Under the pieces are notes generated by a model. That model was not told the DNA's origin, made no database searches, and saw nothing but the letters and a program-made list of their open reading frames with translations. DNA of 64,000 nucleotides, from contig JAGVSM010002704.1 of assembly GCA_022494885.1 (NCBI GenBank), positions 140,779 through 204,778 on the forward strand, read 5' to 3'. Shown piece after piece: positions 44,330 through 55,273 of the stretch (the first letter of the stretch is position 1; the number at the start of each line of letters is the position of its first letter). The translations under genes and the position numbers were made by a program. The stretch is from Micrasema longulum. Taxonomy: Eukaryota; Arthropoda; Insecta; Trichoptera; Brachycentridae.

Positions 44330-44550
44330 CGCGTTCACACGAGGACAATGCGGCTGTCACAATGGTTAAAGTAATCATGGTTCCACGGAGATAACCAGCC
44401 CGCCTATGTAATGAATAATGTCTTAGAACAATTTTCTGTCCTACCGATTGCCGTTTTTACACGTGGACAATGTTTGAGTTCTAGAACTGAAAAATACTGT
44501 ATTGTTTACGTAAACGGCCTTTTAAGTTGGTTTCACACAAGGACAATACA
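44330..44550 (+). repeat. Three spaced TTCACACGAGGACAATG-like motifs
   Basis: TTCACACGAGGACAATGCGG (44335), TTACACGTGGACAATGTTT (44458) and TTCACACAAGGACAATACAAT (44532) recur with spacings near 123 and 74 bases. A related TTAACACGCGAACAATACAAT lies at 43407, on the other side of the MITE. This may be one element with subterminal direct repeats into which the MITE inserted. Confidence 0.45.
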
Positions 44551-44685
44551 ATAGACGTACGTAATTGGCACAGTTTTAGATTTACGTTTTTTATAATAAA
44601 TGTATTATACCCTTTATATATCAACAAAGGCATAGGGCACAGCATCCATATTCATATAAATAAATACAAACAAACAAACAAACCA

Positions 44686-45180
44686 TCACGCCGTTTCCCC
44701 GTAAGGGTAGGCAGAGAGGATAGAACGCCACAACACTCTATCTTTGCATACAGATCTCGCTTCCTCTACATTCATACATCTTCTCATGCACGCGCGCCGA
44801 TTATTCCGACTTTTGACATGTCCATCTTTAAGTATTTGTTGGATTTGGTCATGCCATGTCTTTCTCGGTCTTCCTCTATTTCTGCATCCATCAACATTCG
44901 CATTGTTAATATTCTTGGCCGTTCTCTCGCTGTCCATTCGTTCTACATGTCCAAACCAGCGCAGAGCTCCTTTCTTGATTTTGTCGATAATGCTTGTCTC
45001 AGCCTTACGGATCTCAACATTTGTGCATCTATCGTACATAGTTTTACCACACATTCGCCTGAGAGATCGCATTTCGACAGCATTCAGCCTACTTTCATCC
45101 CTGTTTTTCCAAGTCCATACTTCGCTTCCATACATCAGGGATGGGACCAGGACTCCGTTGTGAACTGCCAATTTTGCCTC
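44686..45180 (-). pseudogene. LINE C-terminal domain, GGTAGGCAGAG family, open frame
   Basis: An uninterrupted minus-strand frame of 161 codons reads AVHNGVLVPSLMYGSEVWTW, RDESRLNAVEMRSLRRMCGK, MYDRCTNVEIRK, IKKGALRWFGHVERMDSERT, CRNRGRPRKTWHDQI, CMNVEEARSVCKDRVLWRSI and LSAYPYGETA. This is the best reference copy for the fragments at 3560, 10680, 32225 and 38530. It lacks the RT core, so it is 5'-truncated, but the lack of stops suggests a recent insertion. The CATCACGCCGTTTCCCCGTA signature marks its end. Confidence 0.8.
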
Positions 45181-45209
45181 TTGTCACAAGTATTTATTTG
45201 CCAAGGTCG

Positions 45210-45375
45210 ATAAATAAATATTATAAATGCAAGAGCGCGTTTGTCTGTTTGTTTGAGTTTCTTCCACGTCGCAGCGGTGCAATCTATCAACGTGATTTTT
45301 TGCATAGGAATAACCGGAGAGCGAAAAAGTATCATTCGCTACTTTTCATCCTGAAAAAAATTCACTCCCTTCAGA
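45210..45375 (+). repeat. Common insect dispersed repeat fragment
   Basis: ATAAATGCAAGAGCGCGTTTGTCTGTTTGTTTGAG, then CAATCTATCAACGTGATTTTTTGCATA and TCGCTACTTTTCATCC, resembles a widespread insect repeat whose usual form has GTCTGTCTGTTTG, an AACCGATTT-like part and CTACTTTTTATCCCG. A TAGGCTACTTTTTATCCCG piece sits at 46145, just past the next LINE end, so the LINE may have split it. Confidence 0.35.
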
Positions 45376-45457
45376 AAATTCTTAGTGGAAATATGAATTA
45401 ATATTAAAACAGAATAACGGTGCTACATCGCCATAGAATAAAGGATAGTCGTATTGG

Positions 45458-46097
45458 ATGACCGGCACTACGTCTGATTTCCAAAGTATGCTTACACTTA
45501 AAACACTTTATTGCTCTTTAGTTCGCCCTATTCTTGAATATGCATCTGTAATCTGGTCCCCTCATTATGCTGTTCATATCAAGCGCCTTGAATCAGTTCA
45601 ACATCGTTTTATAAGAAAAATTGCATGGAAGATGGGATTGGAAAGAGGAGACTATTCATATTCTGATATGGAGAGGTTTTTAAGCATATCAAGTCTTGAA
45701 AAACGCAGATGCATTGCAGATATAATCTGCATGTATAAAATTATGAACTGTCTCATTGATGCCCCTGAAATTTTGCAAAAGATTCTTTTTAACGTTCCAC
45801 CCGTAGACTAAGAAATAATGAAATGCTTTTCCTCGGTCACTACAGGACCAATTATGGTGCACAGTCGCCTTTGCCCAGAATGATCAGGCGGGTGAACGAT
45901 CATCAAGATCTTGATTATTATGGTGTAAGGATGTCTTTCTTTACAAATCAGCTAAAGAATCTGTATAGTTAGCCTATGCTTTTTACTTAATCTAAAAAAT
46001 CTATCATCTGTCTTTGCTGCTTATTTCTGTTCCTTATATTTTTTTATTCCTTTGTAAAATTTCTTTTAATTGTAATGTTTATAATGGACTTTGTCCG

Positions 46098-46136
<39 letters not shown>

Positions 46137-46139
46137 ATT
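45458..46139 (+). pseudogene. Jockey-like LINE C-terminal end with complete 3' tail
   Basis: The open frame 45458-45811 has MLTLKTLYCSLVRPILEYAS, VIWSPHYAVHIKRLESVQHR, YSDMERFLSISSLEKRRCIA and IICMYKIMNCLIDAPEIL. After a frame change it continues through HYRTNYGAQSPLPRM and DLDYYGVRMSFF to about 45970. The 3' end TTTGTCCGTAAATAAATAAA is followed by a long (AAAT)n at 46098-46139. It belongs to the family of 39231-40590. 5'-truncated, one frameshift. Confidence 0.75.
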
Positions 46140-46164
46140 AGATTTAGGCTACTTTTTATCCCGA

Positions 46165-46706
46165 AACAATTTATTTATTTATTTATTTATTAAAAATTAC
46201 AAAATTAAATATTTATGAACTTATTAAGGCTTTTTAGGCTATGCCCGTTTCAAGCCACAATAAATAACAATAAAAATACATAGTAAAATTAAATAGATCA
46301 AATTATTATGACATAGAATAACAATCTAGAAAAAAAGGTAAATCTAATAAATAATCAAATTCCAAAGAATACAATGCAAAAAAGAAAATCAGAAATAATT
46401 TTTAAAATATAAAACTATACAAATTAAGATTCACAGATAATCAAATATACAAAATAGTGGTATTAATAAAATTAACAAAATAATAGTAAAATATAGTAGT
46501 ATTAAAAAAAACAAAATGAGAGTATCATTTAAATCAACAGAAAAAGAATATATACATAAAAGCATACTTGAAATGATAATTGAGATATGTATTCTAGAAA
46601 CTCACTCAATACTATAGTAAGAAATATAAGAAATAGGAGCAATAAATCATATACCAAATAATAGAAATATAAGAAATAGGAGCAATAAATCATATACCAA
46701 ATAATA
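46165..46706 (-). repeat. Dispersed AT-rich repeat, copy 2
   Basis: Reverse complement of 30120-30640 over most of its length, including GGCTTGAAACGGGCATAGCC near the tail and AGTATTGAGTGAGTTTCTAG. The tail (TTTATTTATTTATT at 46169-46191) faces left. It directly abuts the LINE at 46707. Confidence 0.5.
46621..46706 (+). repeat. 43-base tandem duplication
   Basis: The unit starting GAAATATAAGAAATAGGAGC at 46621 is repeated without visible change at 46664 and ends at 46706. The near identity suggests a recent duplication. Confidence 0.8.
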
Positions 46707-48410
46707 AATTTTCCGAATACAAAATATTTGCCGATGACACAAAAATATACAAGAAAGTTACTTCCCTACAAGATTGTCTTGATATGCAAGAAGATCTTGA
46801 AAACTTCTCTACTTACTGTGTAAATAATCAGCTCATATTAAATCCGCTTAAATGCAAAACAATTACCTTTACGAGAATAAAAAATCCGATAGATTATTCG
46901 TATTCTCTATCGGGTACAGTCTTGCACCGTGTCCAAGAAATACGAGATCTAGGTGTAGTTCTGGACTCAAAAATGACATTTCAATCACATATTGATAAAA
47001 TTATTGAAAAAGCATATAAAATGTTAGGTTTTATTATACGAGTATCTAAGCCTTTTAAAAATGATCTAACAATAAAAAATCTTTATTATAGTTATGTAAG
47101 AACCCATCTTGAATTTGCGTCTATCGTTTGGAATCCACAATACATTACTTATATTGACAGGCTGGAGAAAGTACAAAACAAATTTTTAAAACATTTGAAT
47201 TTCCGATGCTCTCTTATATTTCCAAATCATGACTTATCTGGACGTTTTCACAAACTGATTAACCTCGAAAAAAGGAGAACATTAATGGACCTCACATTCC
47301 TCTATAAAATTATTAACAGTCTAGCTGATTCGTCCCAGCTCCTAAATAAAATTCAAATTAACTGTCCATCACGTGCCCTACGAAATCACCCAACCTTTAG
47401 AATACCTAGTGTCAATACGAACTATTGCCAGAATTCGTTTTTACACAGATCGTGTTCCACTTTTAACAGCTTTTTTAACCATATAGATATATATCATACA
47501 GGATTACAATTATTTAAAAATAGTGTATTGAAAACTTTTGAATAAAACTCCGGTTGGTCCCTTTTTCTCTTATATCACTCAAATTACATACATTCATATT
47601 ATTATTATAAATTAAATTTCTCTTTTGAAATTTTGTATTACTTCTAAAATCGCTTTAATGAAATTTTTATCGACTTCTCTTGGTTTAAAATCTTCTCCTT
47701 ATATTGTTTTTTCAAATTTTAAATGATTACTTGCCATACTTGTTATTCCTTCTTTATTTTTTCTTTTTTCTCTGCTGCCATTGGCATGTTTTTATACTTG
47801 TTATACTTTTAAACTACTTTTAATTACTTATATTATATATGTTAATAAAATCAATATATTGCTGCTCTTACTATAATGTGTCATTAATTTTGAAGATGTT
47901 TTTTAAATTGACCTAAATTTAAATTTACTGTCTTATATTTCACTTAAAGATTCTTCTCATCGTTTCTTTGAATCCCTTAAAATAAATATGTGTTTATGTT
48001 TTTCCTTTTTAAAAAAAAATGTTATTACTATTTTATTTTATTTTTACATCTGAGTATGTTTTTCATTCTTTATTTCCATTCTTAATTCTTAATTACTCTT
48101 ACAAGTTTTCTCCATTTTTAATATTATTTCCATTTGTAAATACTCACTACAAACTACAAACCTTAAAATATATTTTTTTTTCACTTAAATTTAAATTTTT
48201 AAACAACTTTCATTTATGTTTTCTTTTTCCTTCTCTTTTTTATACTTTCATAATTAACATTACATTTAATTGCTTTTTAATATGGAAACTTCACTGGTCC
48301 ATTAGAATTAAGTCCAATTGTGTAAAATATCAAACTTTGTAACTGTACTGTATGTTTCCTGAATAAAAGAAAATAAAATAAATAAATAAAATAAATAAAT
48401 AGTACGTACT
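46707..48410 (+). pseudogene. Jockey/CR1-like LINE, C-terminal RT half plus 3' untranslated region
   Basis: The frame is open from about 46707 to the stop after 47545. It starts just before the catalytic box YKIFADDTKIYKKV (46727, FADD), then has NQLILNPLKCKTITF, QEIRDLGVVLDSKMTFQSHI, NLYYSYVRTHLEFASIVWNP, YIDRLEKVQNKFLKHL and INLEKRRTLMDLTFLYKI, ending LKTFE. It carries motif C onward of the reverse transcriptase, which copies element RNA into DNA at the target. The fingers and endonuclease are missing. A T-rich untranslated stretch of about 850 bases ends GAATAAAAGAAAATAAAATAAATA near 48405. This is the longest open frame of the window. Confidence 0.8.
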
Positions 48411-48479
48411 AAATTAAATTAAACAAAAATACATAATGAAAAAAAAAAAATAAAAATTATCAATATATATATAAAGCAA

Positions 48480-48830
48480 ATAAAAGTAAAAAGTATGGAA
48501 GGAAAGCAGATTTGTAAATTTTTACTAATCTCGAACTTTAAAAAAATTGACAACCTCGTCCCTATCAATGTGCAGCAACCAATTGCAAACATTTTTCTTA
48601 AATACATTGGCACTTGTGGAGTTTTTTATGGCTGCCGGAAATTGATTAAAAAAATTCGGAACCAGGAAGGTAAGGTTTCTTTGAGCTAGCTTCAAGTGAG
48701 TGGTTGGGCCAATATAACATTCCATCGGAAAAATTCCTCATTTTAAACGAAAATAGCAATTGGAGCAAATCCAAACGTGCTGATACAGAACATTTCTTTC
48801 CGATACTCTTTCTTTTAAAAAATAAATAAT
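48480..48830 (-). pseudogene. LINE C-terminal tail
   Basis: The minus-strand frame 48725-48525 has HLKLAQRNLTFLVPNFFNQF, PAAIKNSTSANVFKKNVCNW and LL. This is the closing part of a Jockey-like protein (R...Y..P..WN.LP..I....S...FK..L...L). The polymerase region is absent. Confidence 0.6.
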
Positions 48831-48834
48831 TTTG

Positions 48835-48990
48835 CAGGTCCGGGGTGCGGATAGCGGGAATACGAGACTTCGATTTTGCCGATTTTATTTGGGCATAATC
48901 AGTCCGATATGCAGTTGCCTTTTTCGCACCATGTTTGAGGAGGCATTAGCGAGAGTGTGACAGAAAAACTGTATTCAAATACATACATAT
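48835..48990 (+). repeat. Dispersed repeat, inverted relative to 56750-56925
   Basis: GGTGCGGATAGCGGGAATACGAGACTTCGATTTTGCCGATTTTATTTGGGCATAATCAGTCC, read in pieces, matches the reverse complement of 56755-56915 (GGTGCGGAAAACGGGTCGACG, TTTATTTAGGCATTATCAGTCC, GCGAGAGAGTGACAT). The GTATTCAAATAC end is shared loosely. Non-coding. Confidence 0.55.
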
Positions 48991-49294
48991 TTATCGAACC
49001 GCTCTTCCCTGCATATCCTCCTTTATTTTTTCTGTAGGCAATGTATTATTTTTACTTATTCATGTCAACATAGATATTTTTTAATTTTTAATTTTTATTT
49101 TATTAGGTAACTCAACAAAGATACATACTAGAAAACGTACAATTTGAAATCATTCGTCGATACAATTTTACATGCATGTATATCTTCAATTATAGAATTA
49201 CACAAAATAGATTTATATATTAAGATGTAATACATATTTTTAAATATATTTTTTTATACAGGATACAATGCAATAAAAAATAAGTTGTACGTGT

Positions 49295-49610
49295 GTACTT
49301 ATGAAATAAGATTTATTCCCAAGAGATTATTCGCAAAAGCTGAGAGAGTATCATGAAAAATGTCAATTTTATTGTTTTGGCAGTAAATATTAAATTCCCG
49401 ACACATGCGGGCCAAAGGTGTGTGGTATGTAGCATTACTTGAAAACAAAGGCAGTTTAAATATTTCCCGATGTCTAAGTGTTCTCAATCCCGCACTTATT
49501 TGTATTTTATTTAGGAGGTTAGTATCTACTTTATAGTTTAATATTTTATACAGAAATTTTATATTGAAAACAACGCGGCGTTTTATCAGAGAATCAAAAT
49601 GAAAAAGAGT
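49295..49610 (-). pseudogene. LINE C-terminal tail
   Basis: On the minus strand: RRVVFNIKFLYKILNYKVDT near 49580-49520, then NLLNKIQISAGLRTLRHREI, FKLPLFSSNATYHTPLARMC and REFNIYCQNNKIDIFHDTLS. It is the Jockey-like tail that follows LFLYKIINS in the element at 46707. The frame is open for about 95 codons. Confidence 0.65.
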
Positions 49611-50335
49611 TAGAAGTTACTTTTAATTTGAATTTAAACGTGGGTTAAAAATTTAAAACTTATACAAAAGGTACTTTAAGATTTTTTGAACAGACTCTAT
49701 TGAGTTTATATGATTTTGATATTGCGGACTCCATATATCTATATTTTGATATTACGGACTCCAATTATCTTCAAATAATATTTTGTCACATCCGACGATG
49801 TAATAATATGAACTCAGGTAGATGCAGTTTTTTTACTGATGGAGTAATGTATTAATTGTTTCAGTTTAAATGTATTAATAAAAGTGTCTAAGCATTCTAA
49901 ATAAATACGAAGGAAAACTTTTAATTAAATCCTGAACCCTGAAACTGCATTGCACTTACATGACCGTCATCAGCCGTTCAGACGCGGCTGCAAATTGGTG
50001 AACTAATTTCCATCATGTTCTACAGCGCTGGACGTCAATTAGCACCTTCCACATATTAGGTTCCACTTTGACGAGAGAACAGACTACCGACTACTGACGT
50101 ACAAACATCAACCGCTCACGGTTAGCGTTAGTAATCAATAACAAATGTTTTTCAATCAATGCTCTGAAAGACCCTGAAACAAATTTCACGGTGTGATGTT
50201 ATCATTCATACTGAAATTAGGTAAATAATAATAAGGGAAATATGACAGTTTAAATAAAATGTAGATTACGATTCCTAAAGTATGTTGTTTGATTAAAATA
50301 TACAACCACAGTACATTAAACATATTCCTTATTTA

Positions 50336-50610
50336 TTCCTCAGTATTAATATTGTCCGCTTCAAAGTAATCTCCATCGGATATAATACACTTATGCCAGT
50401 GTTTTTCTCCTGTATGGTCGCAAACATATTTTTATAATCATCTTAATCTTTGGGGACAGATAAGAGTCACAGGGGGTCCGGTGAAAACGGTGGCTGGGGC
50501 ATCAATGCGGTCTGTTTTTTCGTTCAAAAGTCGCGACTAAACCGCGAGGCGTGAGCGGGCACTTGGTCATTTTCGCTCTGGAATAATCTTAAAAATTCGT
50601 CAATCACCCC
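50336..50610 (-). pseudogene. Mariner-type transposase C-terminal remnant
   Basis: On the minus strand, through frame changes: PQPPFSPDP near 50490 (the PHPPYSPDLAP.D motif with the catalytic Asp region damaged), SVPKD or LSPKIK, and near the end KHWHKCIISDGDYFEADNI. The motif W.KC....G.YFE is the usual C-terminus of mariner transposases. Only about the last third is present. Confidence 0.6.
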
Positions 50611-50639
50611 GAAACGCGTCTTACTAGTTTATTTATTAA

Positions 50640-51010
50640 CTGAACTCTTTCAACTAGAATCATTAAAATTTATCCATAAATTAGCCACTAATATAATTGT
50701 AGACGAAGAACTAAAACTAGTAAAAATTGTAGTCAACATGGACATAATACGAGAATATCAGACAAATACCATACACAACTTTCTAAAACAAGACAAGGAC
50801 AATCAAGATTAATGAACCAGGGACTGAAATTATACAATAAACTACCAGACAAAACTAAACAAAAGACTCAGACAAACTTTTTAAAAGATGTAAAAAATAT
50901 TATCTTGAACAACAGAGTATAAACGAAAAATGAATATATTATTTTATGTAATATTAATGTAATAATCCGTAAGGGTTTATAAATAAATTTTCAAATAAAA
51001 AAAAAATTTA
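50640..51010 (+). pseudogene. LINE 3' end, copy 2 of the family at 4630
   Basis: FQLESLKFIHKLAT and DEELKLV, then an LKLYNKLPDKTKQ region, match 4630-5253 closely. The end has CCGTAAGGGTTTATAAATAAATTTT and then (AAATTT)n. One extra frameshift relative to copy 1. 5'-truncated further than copy 1. Confidence 0.7.
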
Positions 51011-52480
51011 AAAAAAATTTAAAAAAAAATTTAAAAAAATACCAAATACACCAGCAAAATCCTACCATTACATACCATTCTTGGAAAAAAACAGGTTCTT
51101 GCAATTATGTATTTGAATTCAGAATTCAAATCTTTCACCTTTTTTTTATCAAACCTCCATTTTACGCAAACCCCTGTCCTCTGATGAATTTTTGTGTTTT
51201 GTTTATGTACTTCTCACATTTTTTTATTTTTAATTTCCTGTAAAGCGCTCATTTATGGGATAAATTTTACCAAAATGCAACTTTTTAACAAGTCTTCTCT
51301 TTTTTGTTTTAAGTTATTGGGTAGGCTATTTTTTTATTTCCAAAGTAAAATGCATTCAAAAAATATTTATTATACTTTTAAAAAACACAAATAACTTTCT
51401 AGTTTTAGTTAATTTATCTACATAATTCAAAATTAATCATTTAAAATAAATACAATACAAAATCTTAAGAAATAAAATTTGTTGTGAGCGTTTTGAAACT
51501 TAACTATTTGTTAAATAACCCCAGTAAACTTACGAAACGCCTAAACAAACCACCTTAATGGATGAAAAATATGTAACAAGATTAAATTAAATAGTAAAAA
51601 AAAACACTCAAATAAAGAACAAATATGAAAATATACTATTATATTGCTCAATATTTTAAATATGATTAATTTTTTATCTGTTTTCATTTTAATTGTGTTT
51701 AATTATTCATTATTAATAATTTAAGTATTGATTTGAATAATCCTACTTCTGTAACAAAAAAGATCCTACCTAAACTCAGAAAATTCCTAGGTTATTGGAA
51801 ACAAAGAGCCTGTACCGACATTTTAAACGCAGTAAAATAAAAATACATTTAAATACCCATACTTTTCGTTTTTTCCCCTAAATTCTCCTTGTCAAACATT
51901 TATGTATGTAACGTAATAAATATGTTAAAGTAATATGTATACCTCGGAAATATAGCCAACAAAAATATTAAATTGTTTGTTTTATACTGTAACTTTATCC
52001 TACATAAATTCAAAGGACCCAAGAAATCTGAATTTTGATTTTCGTTTTACTTTTTTTTTAATACCTACATATTAATATTACATATCCACTGAGTATTCTT
52101 ATGCTGGTTTTTCTTTTTGTACGTTCCGTGAAATTCACACTTTGCCTAATTTATTCTCACGTCGGTAGTTAGTGGGTTCGGTTTGAGTTTCCTTGTAATT
52201 TGCCTCCTGGAACTTTTGAGCTTTGTGGTTAGCACTCAACCCTACTAGGTACTAAAGCCATAGACCAGATTAAGGTAGATAGATACGCATCTTCACAGGC
52301 CCACCCACGATGGTAACGTATTTTCAATATCTTTTTTGTTCTCATACCTTTCATTCTGGAAAATAGTATTTTGCTTCAAATGTCGTTAAAAGGTCCTTAT
52401 AAAAAAATATTTTGAAAAAATATGTAAATCAATCCATTGTGGAGATTAGTACTTATACTTAGTACCTACCTAGACCGTCT
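51011..52480. other. No recognised feature
   Basis: Very AT-rich sequence with an A/T (AAATTTAAAA) simple repeat at the start. No protein, repeat copy or tail identified. Confidence 0.35.
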
Positions 52481-52489
52481 AGACCCCTA

Positions 52490-52562
52490 CATATGTACAT
52501 ACGGTTAGACGGCCAACCGTGAAACTGGCGTCGCGGGTTCGATTCCCGCCAGTTGCAAGAAA
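52490..52562 (+). repeat. tRNA-like segment
   Basis: GTTAGACGGCCAACCGTGAAACTGG is followed by GTCGCGGGTTCGATTCCCGCC, a perfect B box in a good T-stem (GCGGG, CCCGC). The anticodon arm and acceptor stem are not convincing, so a SINE head is more likely than a tRNA gene. Confidence 0.45.
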
Positions 52563-52811
52563 AAATCAAAGATTGATTTTTTTTCATTGGTCTGAGTATT
52601 GTGGTATATGGGGGGCATTGGAAGCAAAGATAGCAACCTCCATTTTTTTTGTTTTGTTTATGATGTCATTCTGTAGTTTATCAACTTTATTTTTATAAAA
52701 ATCATGAGTTGAGTTGGAAATGTAGTTTAAAATCATATTTCTGATGGTTTGAAAATAGTGTTAAGCAAACATAGCAATATCCATCAGCCATTTTGTTAGA
52801 CAAATGACAGG

Positions 52812-52898
52812 CTTAATAATAATAATAATAATGTTTGGATAATTTATAAAGCGCAATTTTTGTAAAGATCACCTCAAGGGCGCTGTACAATAAATAAA
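52812..52898 (-). repeat. CR1/L2-like tail
   Basis: AATAATAATAATAATGTTTGG, ATTTATAAAGCGCAATTT and CACCTCAAGGGCGCTGTACAA are the reverse complement of the LINE 3' tail at 8928-8998. It lies inside the TIR element at 52609. Confidence 0.55.
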
Positions 52899-52925
52899 TA
52901 AATATATAAAATAAATATCCCAACA

Positions 52926-53360
52926 CGTCTTGCTGCTACAGAGCGCATGGACGGTTGGGATTCTAGTTCCTCGTCTCCAATTATGATATATTACAATTAT
53001 GATATATATGAACTAGATAACAGAACATCTTACAGAGCGCATGGACAATAAGAAATCCAGCCCCTATTTACATTTTTCTTTTCAATTTTTTTATTTGACA
53101 ATGAAGTTAAGAGTTTAAGTGATATTTAAAAAAAAACAAATTTATAAAATTCGAATTTAGATAACAACAAGTCTTGCAGCTACTGAGCGCATGGATGGTT
53201 GAAATTCTAGACCCCATTTACTAAATTTAGATAGTTGATAACATTTACATAATATGATAAAAATAATATGATAGCTAACATCACAAAAAGTCTTGCAGCT
53301 TCAAAACGCATGGACAAATGGAATTTTAACAACATAAGAATGATTTTAAAAAGTTAAAAA
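52926..53360. repeat. GCATGGAC repeat, copy 2, four units
   Basis: Motif positions near 52926, 53030, 53168 and 53288 (CTTGCAGCTACTGAGCGCATGG-like). The first and last units match the first and last units of 17285-17530. Confidence 0.55.
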
Positions 53361-53809
53361 TAAAAAATAATTTTAAGAAACGCAATAATAATACATTGAG
53401 CAAAGAACTAGTAAGTATGGCAATTAAGTGAACATGTAACAGCACAAAAAGTAAAATATAAAAAACTAAACAAAGATACCATTCCTTAACTTATTATTAA
53501 GGTTAACAAGACAATAGACGATACTCAAACTCGTCCCTGTTTTATTTTCGTGTGCAGTAACAGGATCTATTGTCTTGAAGCTTGAGATTTAAATTTTCAA
53601 AATGGCCGTGCCGTACAAATATTAAGAAAGTTTTTAGAATTCGTGTTTCTATTAAAGCTAATTTATTAGTATCTTAAAGTTCAGTGAAAATAAAAGTTCT
53701 GACATGAAGACTCTCTTTGGCATTAGTGTAGCAGTTTTTGTTATTTTTATCGAAAACACGAAAACGGGAGTTTGCTATCTTTGCTTCTAATGCCCTCATA
53801 TATTTCATT

Positions 53810-54650
53810 ACCTCCTTCCATATTCACTCTTTCCTACTTGCTGGAAAGTCTCTAAATAGAGGCTTAGCGGGTTATTCCCCTAAAAAGTTCCCTCTCTGCT
53901 GCACCAAATCTAGAATAAAATGAAGCATTAGATACATATCAGGGCCGCGATTTTCTTAACCGTAAAAAGTAAAATAGATATTTATTTACAAAAGTATGTA
54001 TATTTGTATGAACATTTAAGATATCTTCGTAGGTAACCTATAACTGAACATATTTTATAAAATGCATGCATATTCTATTTTTCTTACAGAAAACTTAACT
54101 TTACTTTGTAGATAAAACTGAAGATAAATGTTAACTTTCCATTGGAATACGGGTTTACGTATGTCTACTCGATTTTCTTGTTCAGTAGCTCAATCACAAA
54201 TAACTATTGACGTGCCAATAAGCGACGTGATAACAAATTCTCACCATGGTTGTTTGTCGTATTCACGATCACAATGGAACATCCGCGAACACCTAATATT
54301 AAATGCCAAAATATTTACGTTTCGCGACGTATAATCCTGCTGCACAATCACATATTTGATTTTCACCGGTGTAAATATGGAAAACATTCCAAAACTGCTA
54401 TTTTTATTTATGTATTTATTTATTATTTATCATGCTATTTATTGCATTAAGCCGGCGGTTGGCAAGCCAAATGTCAAGCCAAATGTAAAGAACAGCAGTC
54501 GCCATAGTAATTGTAATTTAATTTTTACTTTTTGTAAGAGATACCCCTTACTATTTTCCGAATGCAATATGTTGTATTATTTTTTAAAGTGAACGCCGAT
54601 TTTTTACCAATGAGCTGCATTTATTTACGAGGAAAACAAAAAACAAACCG
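53810..54650. other. No recognised feature
   Basis: TTAGCGGGTTATTCC at 53863 is shared with 2401-2416, where a GCAGCTAC motif also follows, so a diverged repeat may extend here. Otherwise nothing recognised. Confidence 0.3.
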
Positions 54651-54659
54651 ACACTAGAG

Positions 54660-55190
54660 TTGACTTAGAGATTACACATTTTATTTTATTTTTTTTATTT
54701 CGAATATAAACAGATGTACAGGTTAATGAATATTTTTTAAAAAAAAACTATATAAAATGTAACATAGTAGGGCCTGCCATCCAATTATATGTATTCACTA
54801 AATAATACTGTAATAAAGCGACGACGGCTTGAAGTTTAAACTATATAAATAGTAAATAAACTATATATTAAAATAAGATAAATATGCACAAAACAAGGAG
54901 ATAGTGGAAAGGAAAAGAAGGATAGGATCATACTTTAGGATGATTGAAGAAAAGTAAGAGTGGAAAATTGCATTTGATTTAATGATTAAATGAATTATGA
55001 ATGAAGAGCACGAATCAAGCCTATTAATTCTCTTCTGTACATATTGTATGGAGTGTTAAATATATCAAGACTATTAAATTTTTTGTTAAATGTTTCACAT
55101 ATACGAGGGATCGTAGAATGTTTCCGATGATTAGTTTTAAATTTACGAATATATAAAATATGCGTTAACTTATGACTGAGATAACTTAAG
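54660..55190 (-). pseudogene. LINE C-terminal tail, decayed
   Basis: On the minus strand near 55140-55020 one frame reads KTNHRKHSTIPRICETFNKK, FNSLDIFNTPYNMYRRELI, similar in pattern to 49440-49310 (the closing part of a Jockey-like protein). The lower part (54660-55000) would be its 3' untranslated region. Confidence 0.45.
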
Positions 55191-55273
55191 CGTGTTCATT
55201 ATTGTTCATTATGATCGCTCAAATGCTTAGCATGTTTTTAATTATGGTTATTTGTGATTGAACTACAGAGGTT

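Larger units (their letters stand above)
52609..53798. mobile_element. TIR element with AGCAAAGATAGCAA ends and internal repeats
   Basis: The left end reads TGGGGGGCATTGGAAGCAAA, GATAGCAACCTCC; the right end is the reverse complement of TGAGGGCATTAGAAGCAAA, GATAGCAAACTCC. TATA occurs on both sides. The inside holds four GCATGGAC repeat units (52926-53345), a CR1/L2-like tail (52812) and a small inverted repeat CAAGACAATAGA / TCTATTGTCTTG (53508-53578). The TA target and G-rich ends suggest a Tc1/pogo-type origin. No transposase is visible. Confidence 0.6.

Noticed and set aside
44527..45213. 228-codon and 139-codon plus-strand frames
   Set aside because: Antisense to the LINE C-terminal frame at 45171-44686, which has well-known motifs.
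52490..52562. Functional tRNA gene
   Set aside because: The B box and T-stem are perfect, but I could not pair an acceptor stem or find a sensible anticodon loop, so it is listed only as tRNA-like.
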